Shown: piece by piece, positions 8,285-16,808 of the stretch | Numbering within the stretch: the stretch's first letter is position 1 | How the letters are laid out: each line of letters opens with the position of its first letter | Notes under the pieces: model-generated | The model's database searches: none | Told to the model about the DNA's origin: nothing | The model's input: only the letters and a program-made list of their open reading frames with translations | Made by a program: the position numbers and the translations under genes | Source of the DNA: an uncultured Bacteroides sp. | GTDB taxonomy: Bacteria; Bacteroidota; Bacteroidia; Bacteroidales; Bacteroidaceae | Length of the DNA: 64,000 nucleotides | NCBI GenBank assembly: GCA_900555635.1 | Contig: USLU01000008.1 | Location: forward strand, 1-64,000 | Direction of reading: 5' to 3'

Positions 8285-11200
8285 TTAGGGTTTGTAATGA
8301 TAATCATTTTGCTCTATCACCTTACCATTATGGTCTTTAACTAGATGGAGGCGATCGAAACTGTCGTACTCATATGTTGTAACTTCACCATTAGGTGCAA
8401 TCATACTTGTCATTCCCACAAGAGGTTGGTAAGTGTAGGTCGTTACTAACACTCCTTTCCCGGATAACGTATTGCGAATAGCATTCAACGCCGAAGATAC
8501 TGAAGTTGTATTAGCTGCTAAGTTGCTGATGGTGCCGGCAGATAACCAATTTTCTACTTCTGCAAAAGTGGCACCTTCAATTTTTGCCACTGGATAAAGA
8601 GAATTGTAAGCCCACAAAAAAACAGTTTTGACGTTTCCTATGGTTGTGGCTTGACAATTTCCTTGGCTATCGTATTTATCCCATGAAACTTTTGCATTGG
8701 GATAAACAGATGTGTTGGCGCCAGAAGATGATAACGTGGAAGGATTACCTATATTACTTGATATTCGCGATTCAAATTGGCGCAGCGGATATATTTTGTT
8801 TAATGTCGGCCATAAGTGATATTGTGTCAATAATCCTTTCTTCATGTTTCCGTTCTTCATCAGACGGCTTTCAATAACTGGTTTTATTATGTTCTTTTGT
8901 GCCATATCTGTATATGGGGAGAAATTGAAATGGTTAGGATAGGCATACATATATGTCAGACTGTCTGTATCTGATGTTTTGATAGTTCTTTTGAGCAACT
9001 GTAATGTAGAAGCGTCATAGCTGTATTCTTCAACTGTGTTCACACCGTTTTGTGTGGTTTCCTTACGGGTCAGATTAACGTTGTATGTATTAAGTCGATG
9101 AAGAATCGTTCTTAAACGACCGTTGTAGTATCCAAAGTTTTCATCGTATGGTATTAAGGCTACTTGGTTGTTTGAATTATAAACACCGGGAAACATGTTC
9201 ATATAGTCCAGTAAACTAGCTCCCCAGTAATAGTGTGAGGTGTTGGTAAGATAGGAATATGATTCACTTTTGATTAATTGTTGACCGGAAGTATAACTTT
9301 TGATGCTCATCAATTTTCCATTTTGAGGATGATCAGTTCTTATACTACCCAGCGTGAAGTTGGGCGTTTCATTTTTATATTGATAAACAGTATATCCTGC
9401 TGAATTGGTAGAGCCGCTCCTAATTTCTTTTACATAGCTATATCCCACTCCATTTATAGAGGCATAAGGATTACAAATGGCATTTTCACTTGTAACTTCT
9501 ACCACATTCTGTTGCACTAAAACTTTATCTATTGAGGAGGTGCTTTTATCTCTCAAGTAGCTATAAACTCCATTGTAGGGTTTAACGAATTGGATTTGAT
9601 CATGTAAGATACCACTACAAATATTATTTATTGGATTTTTGTATTCATAGCTTGTATTCATAACTGAAGTTCTGTCTCCTCTCAAGTTATACATATTTAT
9701 AGACTTTACACGTACCCCGTTGCCTTGAATTTCAGCATCAATATATGAGATGTTCAGCTTATAGCTTGCTTGTGCTCTTGTAGAACCATGCTTGGCGCTT
9801 GCTCCATATTGCAATCCTAAACCATCCGGAAAATGTGCATTAAGATAATATGTATATGGCTGGCCGTTTGGTGCTTTAGCCTCCAGTAACAATGTTTTTT
9901 TTATAACAATTTCAGTGCTTCCAGAGTTATGATTTGCTTGATATAGACAGTCATCTTTGAAAGAGTATGTGTACTGTACATCACTCGGGATACCATTTCC
10001 TACAGCCCGCACAACATTGATTGAGCCTCCTCCATTTTCCCATATTTCCTGCCATGTGTTCAATCCGCGTCCCACTCGTCCTTCAATATCAACACTACAA
10101 TTACTTGGTAGAGTAAAACTTGTGCGGCCTGGTAAATCAGATTCTCTGTTCCAGTCCTCCATAATAATGGTTTCCGAAGTCTTGGAAGGAAGTATCTTGT
10201 CTATAAAAGAATTGGGCTCATACGTATATTCTACATATCCTTTTGTAGGATATTGAATACCCACCAGAATTCCTGCTTGGCAATCAGTAAAAGAATAAGA
10301 ACGATTAGAATAATTGGTAAAGTTGTATTTCTGAAAAATATCACCGATACTTGTCTGAAATCCCATTGATAGAAAACGTCCCCATTTCATTTGCGATAGG
10401 TCAGGAAGATAAGTATTGCTTCTATAGCCACTGGTTCCATTATAATAGCCCCAATAGTCTATGTTATAAGTGTATTTGTCAGGAATAGTATTGTTATAAA
10501 AGAATGTATGGCAATTATCCTTCAGTGTGTCTTGTTGATGGAAGACGGACATCAATTTTAATCGTTTCTTGTTATAGCTGCTTTTCCAACCATTAATTAG
10601 GGGAGTCCAAGTTCCGTTTGTTTCTGTTGCTTCAAAATAGTTATACTCAAAATGAAGATCCTTCAGTATATTAGAGGTATTCCCTATCGGATTAACTTTT
10701 ATTGAAGTCAATTGTTTGCCACCCCAAACATCATCCCGCTCAGCTAAAGTAAAAGAGACTTCATAATGAGGAGTAACAATTTTATTTAAATAAAATTCCG
10801 TACCATTGATTTCCGTTTCGGAATCTCCGTAATATTTGTCTCCCAAATATTTGGACTGGCCGGTAGAAGAAAAGGGAGCTTGAAAGAAATAACTTCTCTG
10901 CATGAGTTTGATTGCATTGGTGACATAGCTATACCTAATATATTTCCCATTAGGATAGAGACTTGATGTCAGAGCATAAGAGATGGAAAGTGGGCGACCG
11001 GTAGATTGATTGGGATATGTGCCAGCAAGATGTGTAAAAGTATGTATTATACCTTCTGTTGTGACAATTTGGAACTCTCTGTTTTTTACAGCAAAGGAGT
11101 TGTCTATTTTACTTATTTGTATCTTTATGTTTTCATTGCGATTCAATTGATGAACAGAGTTGTCACGATAATCAATAATGAACTTTCCACTACCTCCAGG

Positions 11201-11731
11201 ATAAGAGAAATAAAATACATCAGGATTCATCTTCCCTGAATGATATAATTGATTGGGACTATTGAAATAATTCTGCAATTTATTTTGTAATGTTTCTGAA
11301 TAGCCTATTGCATCGTAGTCATTATAGATTTTTTTATCGGCCAGATTTAGGCAATTCACCAAATTGGCAAATTCTGTATCATTATAGTCACATTCACCTA
11401 CAATGCTTTGTGTTATAACCCCTCCGACATTCAGATTCCAGCCTAATCCTACCCAACTGGCTTCTTCGTTAGCACGTATGCCTGAACTATTATATCTCAA
11501 TGTTATTGGGAGTGATATATCACCATCTTTCAGCTCGGCTAAAGGAATCGTAATATCAGGTGTTCCATTATATAAGTTTACCGGATGATCGATATACTTT
11601 TGAAATGATTTAGCCATAGGAGTTGAAAGATTAGGGTAGTCTGGCAGTTGATTAATAAATCCATTTTCTTGTTGCGAGAAAAGGGAGGTTGCATAAAGCA
11701 ATCCATACAGTAAAAAGAAAAATGCTTTCAT
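8285..11731 (-). CDS. RHS/YD-repeat shell protein, N-terminal half
   Basis: A 1148-residue protein with a Sec signal (residues 1-19, ending SLFSQ). Residues about 45-115 carry the opening typical of Bacteroidetes YD-repeat proteins and reminiscent of SpvB/TcB proteins (LYNGTPDITIPLAEL, LPITLRYNSSGI, WVGLGWNLNVGG). A long beta-rich body ends with YD repeats (EVTTYEYDSFDRLHLVKD). It has no RHS core and no variable tip. It ends 13 bases before the second RHS gene, so the two are surely co-transcribed and perhaps form one shell, as TcB and TcC do. That pairing is inference from order, not shown. The genes start next to a smalltalk/HU cluster. Confidence 0.85.
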   Translation of the reverse strand: MKAFFFLLYGLLYATSLFSQQENGFINQLPDYPNLSTPMAKSFQKYIDHPVNLYNGTPDITIPLAELKDGDISLPITLRYNSSGIRANEEASWVGLGWNLNVGGVITQSIVGECDYNDTEFANLVNCLNLADKKIYNDYDAIGYSETLQNKLQNYFNSPNQLYHSGKMNPDVFYFSYPGGSGKFIIDYRDNSVHQLNRNENIKIQISKIDNSFAVKNREFQIVTTEGIIHTFTHLAGTYPNQSTGRPLSISYALTSSLYPNGKYIRYSYVTNAIKLMQRSYFFQAPFSSTGQSKYLGDKYYGDSETEINGTEFYLNKIVTPHYEVSFTLAERDDVWGGKQLTSIKVNPIGNTSNILKDLHFEYNYFEATETNGTWTPLINGWKSSYNKKRLKLMSVFHQQDTLKDNCHTFFYNNTIPDKYTYNIDYWGYYNGTSGYRSNTYLPDLSQMKWGRFLSMGFQTSIGDIFQKYNFTNYSNRSYSFTDCQAGILVGIQYPTKGYVEYTYEPNSFIDKILPSKTSETIIMEDWNRESDLPGRTSFTLPSNCSVDIEGRVGRGLNTWQEIWENGGGSINVVRAVGNGIPSDVQYTYSFKDDCLYQANHNSGSTEIVIKKTLLLEAKAPNGQPYTYYLNAHFPDGLGLQYGASAKHGSTRAQASYKLNISYIDAEIQGNGVRVKSINMYNLRGDRTSVMNTSYEYKNPINNICSGILHDQIQFVKPYNGVYSYLRDKSTSSIDKVLVQQNVVEVTSENAICNPYASINGVGYSYVKEIRSGSTNSAGYTVYQYKNETPNFTLGSIRTDHPQNGKLMSIKSYTSGQQLIKSESYSYLTNTSHYYWGASLLDYMNMFPGVYNSNNQVALIPYDENFGYYNGRLRTILHRLNTYNVNLTRKETTQNGVNTVEEYSYDASTLQLLKRTIKTSDTDSLTYMYAYPNHFNFSPYTDMAQKNIIKPVIESRLMKNGNMKKGLLTQYHLWPTLNKIYPLRQFESRISSNIGNPSTLSSSGANTSVYPNAKVSWDKYDSQGNCQATTIGNVKTVFLWAYNSLYPVAKIEGATFAEVENWLSAGTISNLAANTTSVSSALNAIRNTLSGKGVLVTTYTYQPLVGMTSMIAPNGEVTTYEYDSFDRLHLVKDHNGKVIEQNDYHYKP

Positions 11732-11820
11732 AAAAGTTTAATTTAGTTATTGTTTATGTGATAGTTAGTTAATATTCTGCAACTCACTTTTTAGTTGAAT
11801 TGCAGAATGTTTAGTGTGTA

Positions 11821-11922
11821 TTACAGTGGCATTCCTTTCGCTCCTACTGCTCCGGCTAAAGCCGAAACAACTGCGATGATTACCTTTAATATTAAGTCCC
11901 AAGTTGTTTTTTTGATTGTCAT
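11821..11922 (-). CDS. Smalltalk-type small protein (33 aa)
   Basis: ATG at 11920-11922, TAA at 11821-11823. The 33-residue product is a short basic head (MTIKKTTWDL) followed by one hydrophobic segment with an AxxGA pattern (residues 12-27) and a short polar end. This matches the Bacteroidales small proteins named 'smalltalk', which sit beside an HU-like protein and an N-acetylmuramoyl-alanine amidase. Here HU is at 12266-12748 and the amidase is a relic in between. Function is unknown; a single membrane helix is likely. Confidence 0.8.
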   Translation of the reverse strand: MTIKKTTWDLILKVIIAVVSALAGAVGAKGMPL

Positions 11923-11961
11923 GATGTTTAATGTTTTAATGGTTAGTGTTTTTATTTTCTG

Positions 11962-12085
11962 TTATAATTCCCGCGCTACCTCGAAGCACGGACACTCCTT
12001 CATCGGCCTCCAAAGCCTGGGGAGTAAGCCCACAGCCCTCCCGCGTGGCGCTGCAATGTACCACGATGTAATTGATTTTTCGCAT
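11962..12085 (-). pseudogene. N-acetylmuramoyl-L-alanine amidase relic, internal deletion
   Basis: From the ATG at 12083-12085 the frame reads MRKINYIVVHCSATREG and ends at about LEAD, the usual N-terminus of the small phage-type amidase found beside HU in Bacteroides. The sequence then jumps, in another frame, to KECPCFEVAREL and a TAA at 11962-11964, the usual C-terminus of the same enzyme. Only about 124 of the expected 420 or more bases remain, and the length is not a multiple of three. The His/Cys metal site in the middle is gone. I see no activity left. The neighbours on both sides (HU and smalltalk) are intact. Confidence 0.8.
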
Positions 12086-12130
12086 ACGTTCAGTGATTAG
12101 AGATTACTCCAATTGATTGGAGACTAGAAT

Positions 12131-12187
12131 AATAAAGGAAGCCGTCACTCTCTCTGCCGGCCGATGGGAGCGGCGGCTCCTTTATTG
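12131..12187 (-). terminator. Terminator-like stem-loop after HU gene
   Basis: AATAAAGGAAGCCG (12131-12144) pairs with CGGCTCCTTTATT (about 12175-12187), with a one-base bulge and a GC-rich inner part. The A- and T-rich flanks make it a plausible two-way terminator between HU and the amidase relic. Confidence 0.6.
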
Positions 12188-12265
12188 CAGTCTGGTTTAG
12201 TTCACTCCGGATTTTACCGGTTCAATTTAGTCTTTTCGGTTTAATTTAGTCTTGTGTACATTTCG

Positions 12266-12748
12266 TTAACCCAGCGGATTATCATTTTCATCACCGGCAC
12301 CGCCGCTATTGCCGCCACCGTTTCCCGAAGCGTCGTCTTCCTTCTTGTAAGGTACGCACTTCACACCGGTAATCAGTGCACGGGTAGCTACAGTTCGGTC
12401 CTGGTTGCGGGTAGATGCAGGAGTAAAACGCACCAGCAGCATGGCCTGTGCTGCGTTCACTTCCTTGGCTGTGGCTGCACCCTTGCCCCGCGATCTCATG
12501 ATGAGGCTAAAGGTGCCCAAGCCGTCCACTGTAACTGATTCGGAGGAGTGGAGGTGCTTGGTCATTACGGTGACCATATTGTCTATTGTATTCTTCACGT
12601 CACCGCTGGAGAGGGATGAATATTCGGCAATTTCTTTCGCTATTTGGTCACTGTCTATTGTAGCGATGTGTACGGCACGGGGATGAAAAAGTTTAGCTCC
12701 GTCCTTGTTCTCTTTAGTAGATTGAATTGTTTTGTAAAGTACTGGCAT
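12266..12748 (-). CDS. HU-family DNA-binding protein
   Basis: A 160-residue HU/IHF-like protein of the Bacteroidetes type, with a longer N-terminus than E. coli HU. Residues about 1-125 hold the fold: a start MPVLYKTIQ, helices around IAKEIAEYSSLSSGDVKNTIDN, and the strand VTVDGLGTFSLIMRSRG. The tail (about 138-160) is a Gly/Asn/Asp-rich low-complexity stretch. A -7 box TATCTTTG lies at 12809-12816 on the minus strand. Such proteins bend DNA and often stand beside an amidase and smalltalk protein, as here. Its exact role is unknown. Confidence 0.85.
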   Translation of the reverse strand: MPVLYKTIQSTKENKDGAKLFHPRAVHIATIDSDQIAKEIAEYSSLSSGDVKNTIDNMVTVMTKHLHSSESVTVDGLGTFSLIMRSRGKGAATAKEVNAAQAMLLVRFTPASTRNQDRTVATRALITGVKCVPYKKEDDASGNGGGNSGGAGDENDNPLG

Positions 12749-12808
12749 AATTGTCTAGTTTTTAATGTTAATAGTTTCATGTTTTGTGTCTTAAGCTTAA
12801 TCACATTA

Positions 12809-12816
12809 CAAAGATA
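12809..12816 (-). promoter_or_regulatory. -7 box TATCTTTG for HU gene
   Basis: It matches the Bacteroidetes TAnnTTTG box, about 60 bases before the HU start. A TTTG lies roughly 20 bases further upstream, near the expected -33 position. Confidence 0.6.
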
Positions 12817-12903
12817 CAACTCGTACTGAAAACAAACTAATGAATTTTGCAAAACCGTACCACGGAATGAAAAATAATTTTCGACGGACTATTTGCCGGC
12901 TGT

Positions 12904-13791
12904 TTATCCGGCGGCAGGTTTGCAAAGGCTTAACAGATAGCGTCCCGGTTGGCGTATTTTGCCATGGCTCTCTCGCAAGGTGTAGAAACCTTTCCACAGT
13001 GGATGCCCGATAACGCCGAAATTACTCTTGATGATGATGGCATACTGCTCTTGCGGGGAGATGCGCAGCTCGCGCAGATTGAATATCAGGCCGTTCAGAT
13101 TGTGCTGTAACCCGTCTTTAGGTACTTCCATCGACTCTATTTTTCGAAGATAGGCTTCCTCCGCGGATGTTTTGTCCGCGTCTTCAGTGCCCCCGGTTTC
13201 GGGGGAACTATAGAGGAGGGAGTTTTCTTTTCTTTGCTTTACTATGCTTTCCTTTGCTATGCTTTGTGTACCGGAAGGCTGTTTTTTGCAGTTTTCAGGC
13301 TGAAATGTTTCGTTTATGCCGTTTTCTGCAACATTTTCCGCTGTTTCGTTCGTCGGCGTTTCTTTTGCAGTGCCTTCGGGAGTTTCTTCGGTCGGAACTT
13401 CGGCCGGCAATAAATTGTAGCGGTCATCTATCACGGCTGAATTACGGCGCTTGGTTATAAATAGGAATTGGCGCTGTATGTCGGCGGAGGTCAGTATATG
13501 ACATTCGTTGAAAAGGCGGGTGTCGAAGAACCCGTATTCCACGGCAAGTCGGATGATGCGTTCTACGTCGGCAGGCTCCTGTTGGTACAGGCTATCGGCA
13601 AGGTCGTCGTAGAATAGGGCGTCGGCCTTTACATAGTAGCCTTCACCGGAATAGATACTGCATAAAGCTTGGAACAATACAGCCAGCGAGGCATCGCCTT
13701 CCCGTTTTAAGATGCGATGTACCAGGCGGTCGTGTATAAAGTCTGTGTTGATGGGGAAATAGTCGAGTCCCCGTTTTTTGATTCTGGACAT
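12904..13791 (-). CDS. DUF4373/DUF7833-type protein, replication-initiation-like
   Basis: A 295-residue protein starting MSRIKKRGLDYFPINTDFIHD. This opening is typical of the Lin1244/Lin1753-like (DUF4373) domain, found in Bacteroides and in phage replication modules. The domain covers about residues 5-120. A linker rich in Thr, Glu and Asn (130-215) precedes a C-terminal domain (about 225-290, LNGLIFNLRELRISPQEQ). It is close to the HU/amidase/smalltalk group, a common Bacteroides arrangement. Function is not established; DNA binding is likely from the family. No phage structural gene is nearby. Confidence 0.75.
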   Translation of the reverse strand: MSRIKKRGLDYFPINTDFIHDRLVHRILKREGDASLAVLFQALCSIYSGEGYYVKADALFYDDLADSLYQQEPADVERIIRLAVEYGFFDTRLFNECHILTSADIQRQFLFITKRRNSAVIDDRYNLLPAEVPTEETPEGTAKETPTNETAENVAENGINETFQPENCKKQPSGTQSIAKESIVKQRKENSLLYSSPETGGTEDADKTSAEEAYLRKIESMEVPKDGLQHNLNGLIFNLRELRISPQEQYAIIIKSNFGVIGHPLWKGFYTLRESHGKIRQPGRYLLSLCKPAAG

Positions 13792-13849
13792 TTGGAATAG
13801 TTATTAGTTACTGGTGATTAATATTTGTGTTTGGCTGACGTGAAGCGGC

Positions 13850-14302
13850 TCAATAGAAATACTCTCTCTCGCATCGTTTTCGTCGCTTGCAGGCCATACT
13901 TTGACGTACTGTTTGTAGGGCGTTTAAAATCAGCTCCAGACGTACGTCACGTTGTTTTATATTGGTTATTACCGGATAGCAGCGTGCGGGGACTTTCTCT
14001 TCAGGAAGTGTCTCGTTGGTCTTACGCCTGATGCGGTTGGCTGCTTTGCGGCAGTCTTTGCAATAGGTGTCGGGGTTGTGTTGCTTGTCCCTTACAGAGA
14101 AGGCGCTGAGGGGTAGCTCTTGTTGGCAGCAGAGGCATTTCTTGGTGGATTGGATGGGAGGATAGACACTAGAGTCTGTTGTGTGGGACACTGGTGTGCA
14201 TCGTTCCAAGCACTGGCGTTTGTCGTGCTGAACACTGGTGTTTGTCACATCAGACACCGGTGTGGAGTTTTGTTTTTGCATGTTTTTCATAATTCTTATC
14301 AT
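13850..14302 (-). CDS. Small protein with paired CxxC zinc-finger motif
   Basis: A 150-residue product. The centre has CLCCQQELPLSAFSVRD, then YCKDCRKAANRIRRK: two CxxC pairs about 25 residues apart, a zinc-ribbon pattern like those near HNH or DNA-binding domains. The C-terminus is strongly basic (CKRRKRCEREYF). Residues about 14-46 are encoded by a 22-nt tandem repeat (14164-14264), so the N-terminus is probably an insertion or fast-evolving tail. The start could be Met1 or Met5. It is divergent from the S24 repressor gene. I do not recognise a named family. Confidence 0.55.
   Translation of the reverse strand: MIRIMKNMQKQNSTPVSDVTNTSVQHDKRQCLERCTPVSHTTDSSVYPPIQSTKKCLCCQQELPLSAFSVRDKQHNPDTYCKDCRKAANRIRRKTNETLPEEKVPARCYPVITNIKQRDVRLELILNALQTVRQSMACKRRKRCEREYFY
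14164..14264. repeat. 22-nt tandem repeat, locus 1
   Basis: Four full 22-nt units at 14177-14198, 14199-14220, 14221-14242 and 14243-14264, plus a partial unit before them. Each has a core close to GAACACTGGTGT, a near-palindrome with GACAC and GTGTC arms. The same 22-nt periodic sequence occurs at 29891-29978. It lies inside the coding sequence of the zinc-finger-like gene. Confidence 0.8.
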
Positions 14303-14479
14303 TTTAATTTGCGTTTATAAAACTATTGATTACTTTTGTCCCAACAAAGATAATGATGTTTTTATTGATAAAACAAGCGGTTTGAAGAATTAATTTTTAA
14401 ATTTTACATAAATTGCTGTAGATTAGATTTTAACACGTTTTGAAAACTTTACATGTGCAATAATTAAAGATTAGATGAT

Positions 14480-15202
14480 ATGGAAAATGACAAAGACAGA
14501 GTATTTAGTGCGGCGGACATCGTGAAGCGTGCCAAGTCGCAGAAGAATTTTAAGACGGACAGTGAACTGGCTGCCTTTCTGGGTATCTCACGTTCTACGC
14601 TAAGCAATTGGATAGCCCGTAACAGTATTGACTATCCGCTGGTGTTGGGCAAACTAAAAGAGGTGGATTACAACTGGTTGCTTACGGGTAAGGGGAGTCC
14701 TGTGCATCGCGCGAAGTCCTGTAATAGCGAACTGGTGCAGGGAGAAGTAGAGATTCTGCATAATCCTAAAACGGCAGAGTGCATGGACGACCGTAGTGTG
14801 ACACTCTATGATATCTCTGCTGCTGCCAACCTGAAGACGCTGCTGGCTGACCGTCCGCAGTATGCGTTGGGCAAGATTCAGATACCTAATATACCCGTAT
14901 GTGACGGTGCTGTTTACGTTTCGGGAGATAGTATGTATCCCATTCTGAAATCAGGCGATATCGTAGGATTCAAATCTATTTCGAATTTCAGTGATGTGAT
15001 TTATGGTGAAATGTATCTGGTGTCTTTTGAACGTAGTGGTGACGAATACCTGGCGGTGAAGTATGTTAATCGGTCGGAAGAAGCTGGCTGCATCAAGTTG
15101 GTGAGCTATAATGCACATCACGATCCGATGGACCTGCCTTTGCAAGCCGTTAATGCAATGGCGATTGTGAAGTTTTCAATCCGGAAGAATCTGATGATGT
15201 AG
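14480..15202 (+). CDS. S24/LexA-type repressor with HTH domain
   Basis: A 240-residue protein. Residues about 10-65 form a helix-turn-helix of CI/Xre type (TDSELAAFLGISRSTLSNW). Residues about 135-235 are an S24 peptidase domain with the Ser motif GDSMYP (Ser151) and the Lys general base in LAVKYV (Lys194), the dyad used for self-cleavage in LexA and CI. No clear Ala-Gly cleavage site stands out in the linker. The family represses stress-induced or phage genes and is inactivated by RecA-stimulated self-cleavage. The divergent neighbour is the zinc-finger-like gene, a candidate target. No prophage is visible in the window. Confidence 0.88.
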   Translation: MENDKDRVFSAADIVKRAKSQKNFKTDSELAAFLGISRSTLSNWIARNSIDYPLVLGKLKEVDYNWLLTGKGSPVHRAKSCNSELVQGEVEILHNPKTAECMDDRSVTLYDISAAANLKTLLADRPQYALGKIQIPNIPVCDGAVYVSGDSMYPILKSGDIVGFKSISNFSDVIYGEMYLVSFERSGDEYLAVKYVNRSEEAGCIKLVSYNAHHDPMDLPLQAVNAMAIVKFSIRKNLMM

Positions 15203-15218
15203 GGAATGCTCAGTTTAT

Positions 15219-15851
15219 CTATAGACTTCTTTTCAATACTAGCAGACTTTCCGGTCCCATATTGAAGAGCAAATCAATAATACTAAGATTAGGCAGGAAG
15301 CCGAGCTTCTCCTGAAAGACCTGATAATAGGGCTGTGGTGAGAATTCCGTATCTTCAAGAGTGAAATCTTTCTTAGGGTGAATGCGTTCACGGAAATCCA
15401 CTTCATCTGGGGCGAACTCTATGTGGTATTCCGTAGTACGTGCCATGTCCGGTTGAATATCTATAAGCGAACAGATAAGATGGCAGAGTTCTTCGTTGAA
15501 ATCGATTAAAAACTCGTATTTCGTCTCGTAAAAGGGACGGAAGTCATCTTTGTAATATTCAAAGAAAGGGGTATGGTTATAAGCAGATTCTATGGCATTC
15601 CAATGTAAGTGCCGCCAGTTGCCGTGATCGGAGATACGGATATCCCGCATGGGACATTTTTGAGTATCCGGTTTTACGGTTGGGATGGAGAGTGCCAATT
15701 CGCCGTCCGGTGCGGCAATGGTGCATCGGTTGCGGTAAGTCTGTTTCATGTAATGGTCGTGTTGCTCGATAAACACTTTATCGTATGCCAATAACTTGGT
15801 ATAATATTCTACAGGTGCCAGATAGGCGGAAGATAGAAAAACGGTTTTCAT
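15219..15851 (-). CDS. WbqC-family protein
   Basis: A 210-residue protein matching the WbqC family: the N-terminal AYLAPVEYYTKLLAYDKVFIEQHDHYMKQ, the motif TYRNRCTIAAPDG and the conserved NWRHLHWNAIESAYNHTPFFEYY. Family members occur near polysaccharide and housekeeping genes, but their reaction is not settled. It is the last gene of the minus-strand run dapB - signal peptidase - paralogue - this gene (24-nt gap to the one before). The gene on the other strand stops 16 bases away. Confidence 0.85.
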   Translation of the reverse strand: MKTVFLSSAYLAPVEYYTKLLAYDKVFIEQHDHYMKQTYRNRCTIAAPDGELALSIPTVKPDTQKCPMRDIRISDHGNWRHLHWNAIESAYNHTPFFEYYKDDFRPFYETKYEFLIDFNEELCHLICSLIDIQPDMARTTEYHIEFAPDEVDFRERIHPKKDFTLEDTEFSPQPYYQVFQEKLGFLPNLSIIDLLFNMGPESLLVLKRSL

Positions 15852-15875
15852 CTATTTATTATTAATCATTAAACA

Positions 15876-16808
15876 TTATTTTACGGGCTTCCACATCCGG
15901 TTCCATCGGTAACCGTTGAAGATGTTTGTTCCTTTCTCTTTAGAGAACCAGATGATCGAAGCTTTGCCTATAATATGATCTTTGGGAACAAAACCGAATA
16001 AGCGGGAGTCGGAGAGATTGATGGAGTTGTTGGCTCCTACCCAATAATAATCTTTGGTGAAGTAGCAATGTTGCACGGGCTTGCCTTCTATATAAAGAGT
16101 ATCATTCTTTATCTCAGCGTGTTTCTTCTCATGCAGGACCAAGGTATTTCTTAGTAGTGTTATATTCCAGGGGTATACACGTATAGGGCTGCCCTTGCCC
16201 GGTACTATCAGAGGCTTTAAAACTTCTATCGAATCTTCTTTTATAATCGGTTCGACCCAGCAATTGCTATTTAAAGCCTGTTCCAGCAGGTAATACTCGT
16301 ATCGGCTGAAGCTGCGAACATTCTTTACTGAATCTTGACCTAGAAGTCTATTAGGCTTGATAGAAAGAATGGATAACAATGAGTCCAGTTGGCATTCTTT
16401 CGCTCTTGGATAGGTATAAAGAAACTTTTGGTCGGGAGCATTCTTTTCTGAAGGAATAACGGAGAAAAGGGAATCAATCAATAAGGTATCTCCGGGTATG
16501 CCGATGCAGCGACCGATAAAAACTTCCCGTTTGTCTAGGGTCTGTTCTGAAAAGTTGGCGGGGTTATTGAAAACAAGGATGTCCTCTTTCTGTACGGGAC
16601 TATCCGCCCATCGATGATATCCCCATAAATTAATAAATGGCAAACGTAGTCCGTAACTCCATTTGTTTACAAGAATACGTTCGCCACAATAGATTGAGTT
16701 CTCCATTCCTGAAGAAGGAATCGAGTAGGAAGTTGCCACACAACTCCGAAGCAATACTACAACGAGTACTACCCCAATAGCCGCGCCTGTTAGCTTCCAA
16801 CCTTTCAT
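15876..16808 (-). CDS. Signal-peptidase-I paralogue lacking catalytic Ser and Lys
   Basis: A 310-residue S26-fold protein with one N-terminal membrane segment (residues 7-24). Compared with the active enzyme encoded just upstream, box B reads IPSSGMENS, so the catalytic Ser position (Ser94 in the neighbour) is Gly34. The Lys box reads VFIGRCIGIPGD, so the general-base Lys (Lys244 in the neighbour) is Gly99. The C-terminal box (NLSDSRLFGFVP) is kept. A long unrelated insert lies between. It overlaps the upstream gene by 4 nt (ATGA), so the two are co-translated. Fold retained with both dyad residues lost suggests a non-enzymatic partner of the real signal peptidase; that role is inference. Confidence 0.85.
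   Translation of the reverse strand: MKGWKLTGAAIGVVLVVVLLRSCVATSYSIPSSGMENSIYCGERILVNKWSYGLRLPFINLWGYHRWADSPVQKEDILVFNNPANFSEQTLDKREVFIGRCIGIPGDTLLIDSLFSVIPSEKNAPDQKFLYTYPRAKECQLDSLLSILSIKPNRLLGQDSVKNVRSFSRYEYYLLEQALNSNCWVEPIIKEDSIEVLKPLIVPGKGSPIRVYPWNITLLRNTLVLHEKKHAEIKNDTLYIEGKPVQHCYFTKDYYWVGANNSINLSDSRLFGFVPKDHIIGKASIIWFSKEKGTNIFNGYRWNRMWKPVK

Noticed and set aside
8272..8307. Longer start of the second RHS gene
   Set aside because: It would overlap the first RHS gene and put 12 polar residues before a good signal peptide.
11795..12100. 101-codon plus-strand frame
   Set aside because: It is antisense to the smalltalk gene and the amidase relic, which have clear family sequence on the other strand.
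14164..14264. CRISPR array
   Set aside because: The 22-nt units follow each other without spacers, and no cas gene is near.
14480..15202. Prophage marked by the S24 repressor
   Set aside because: No integrase, terminase, capsid or tail genes are present, and the genes on the right are housekeeping.
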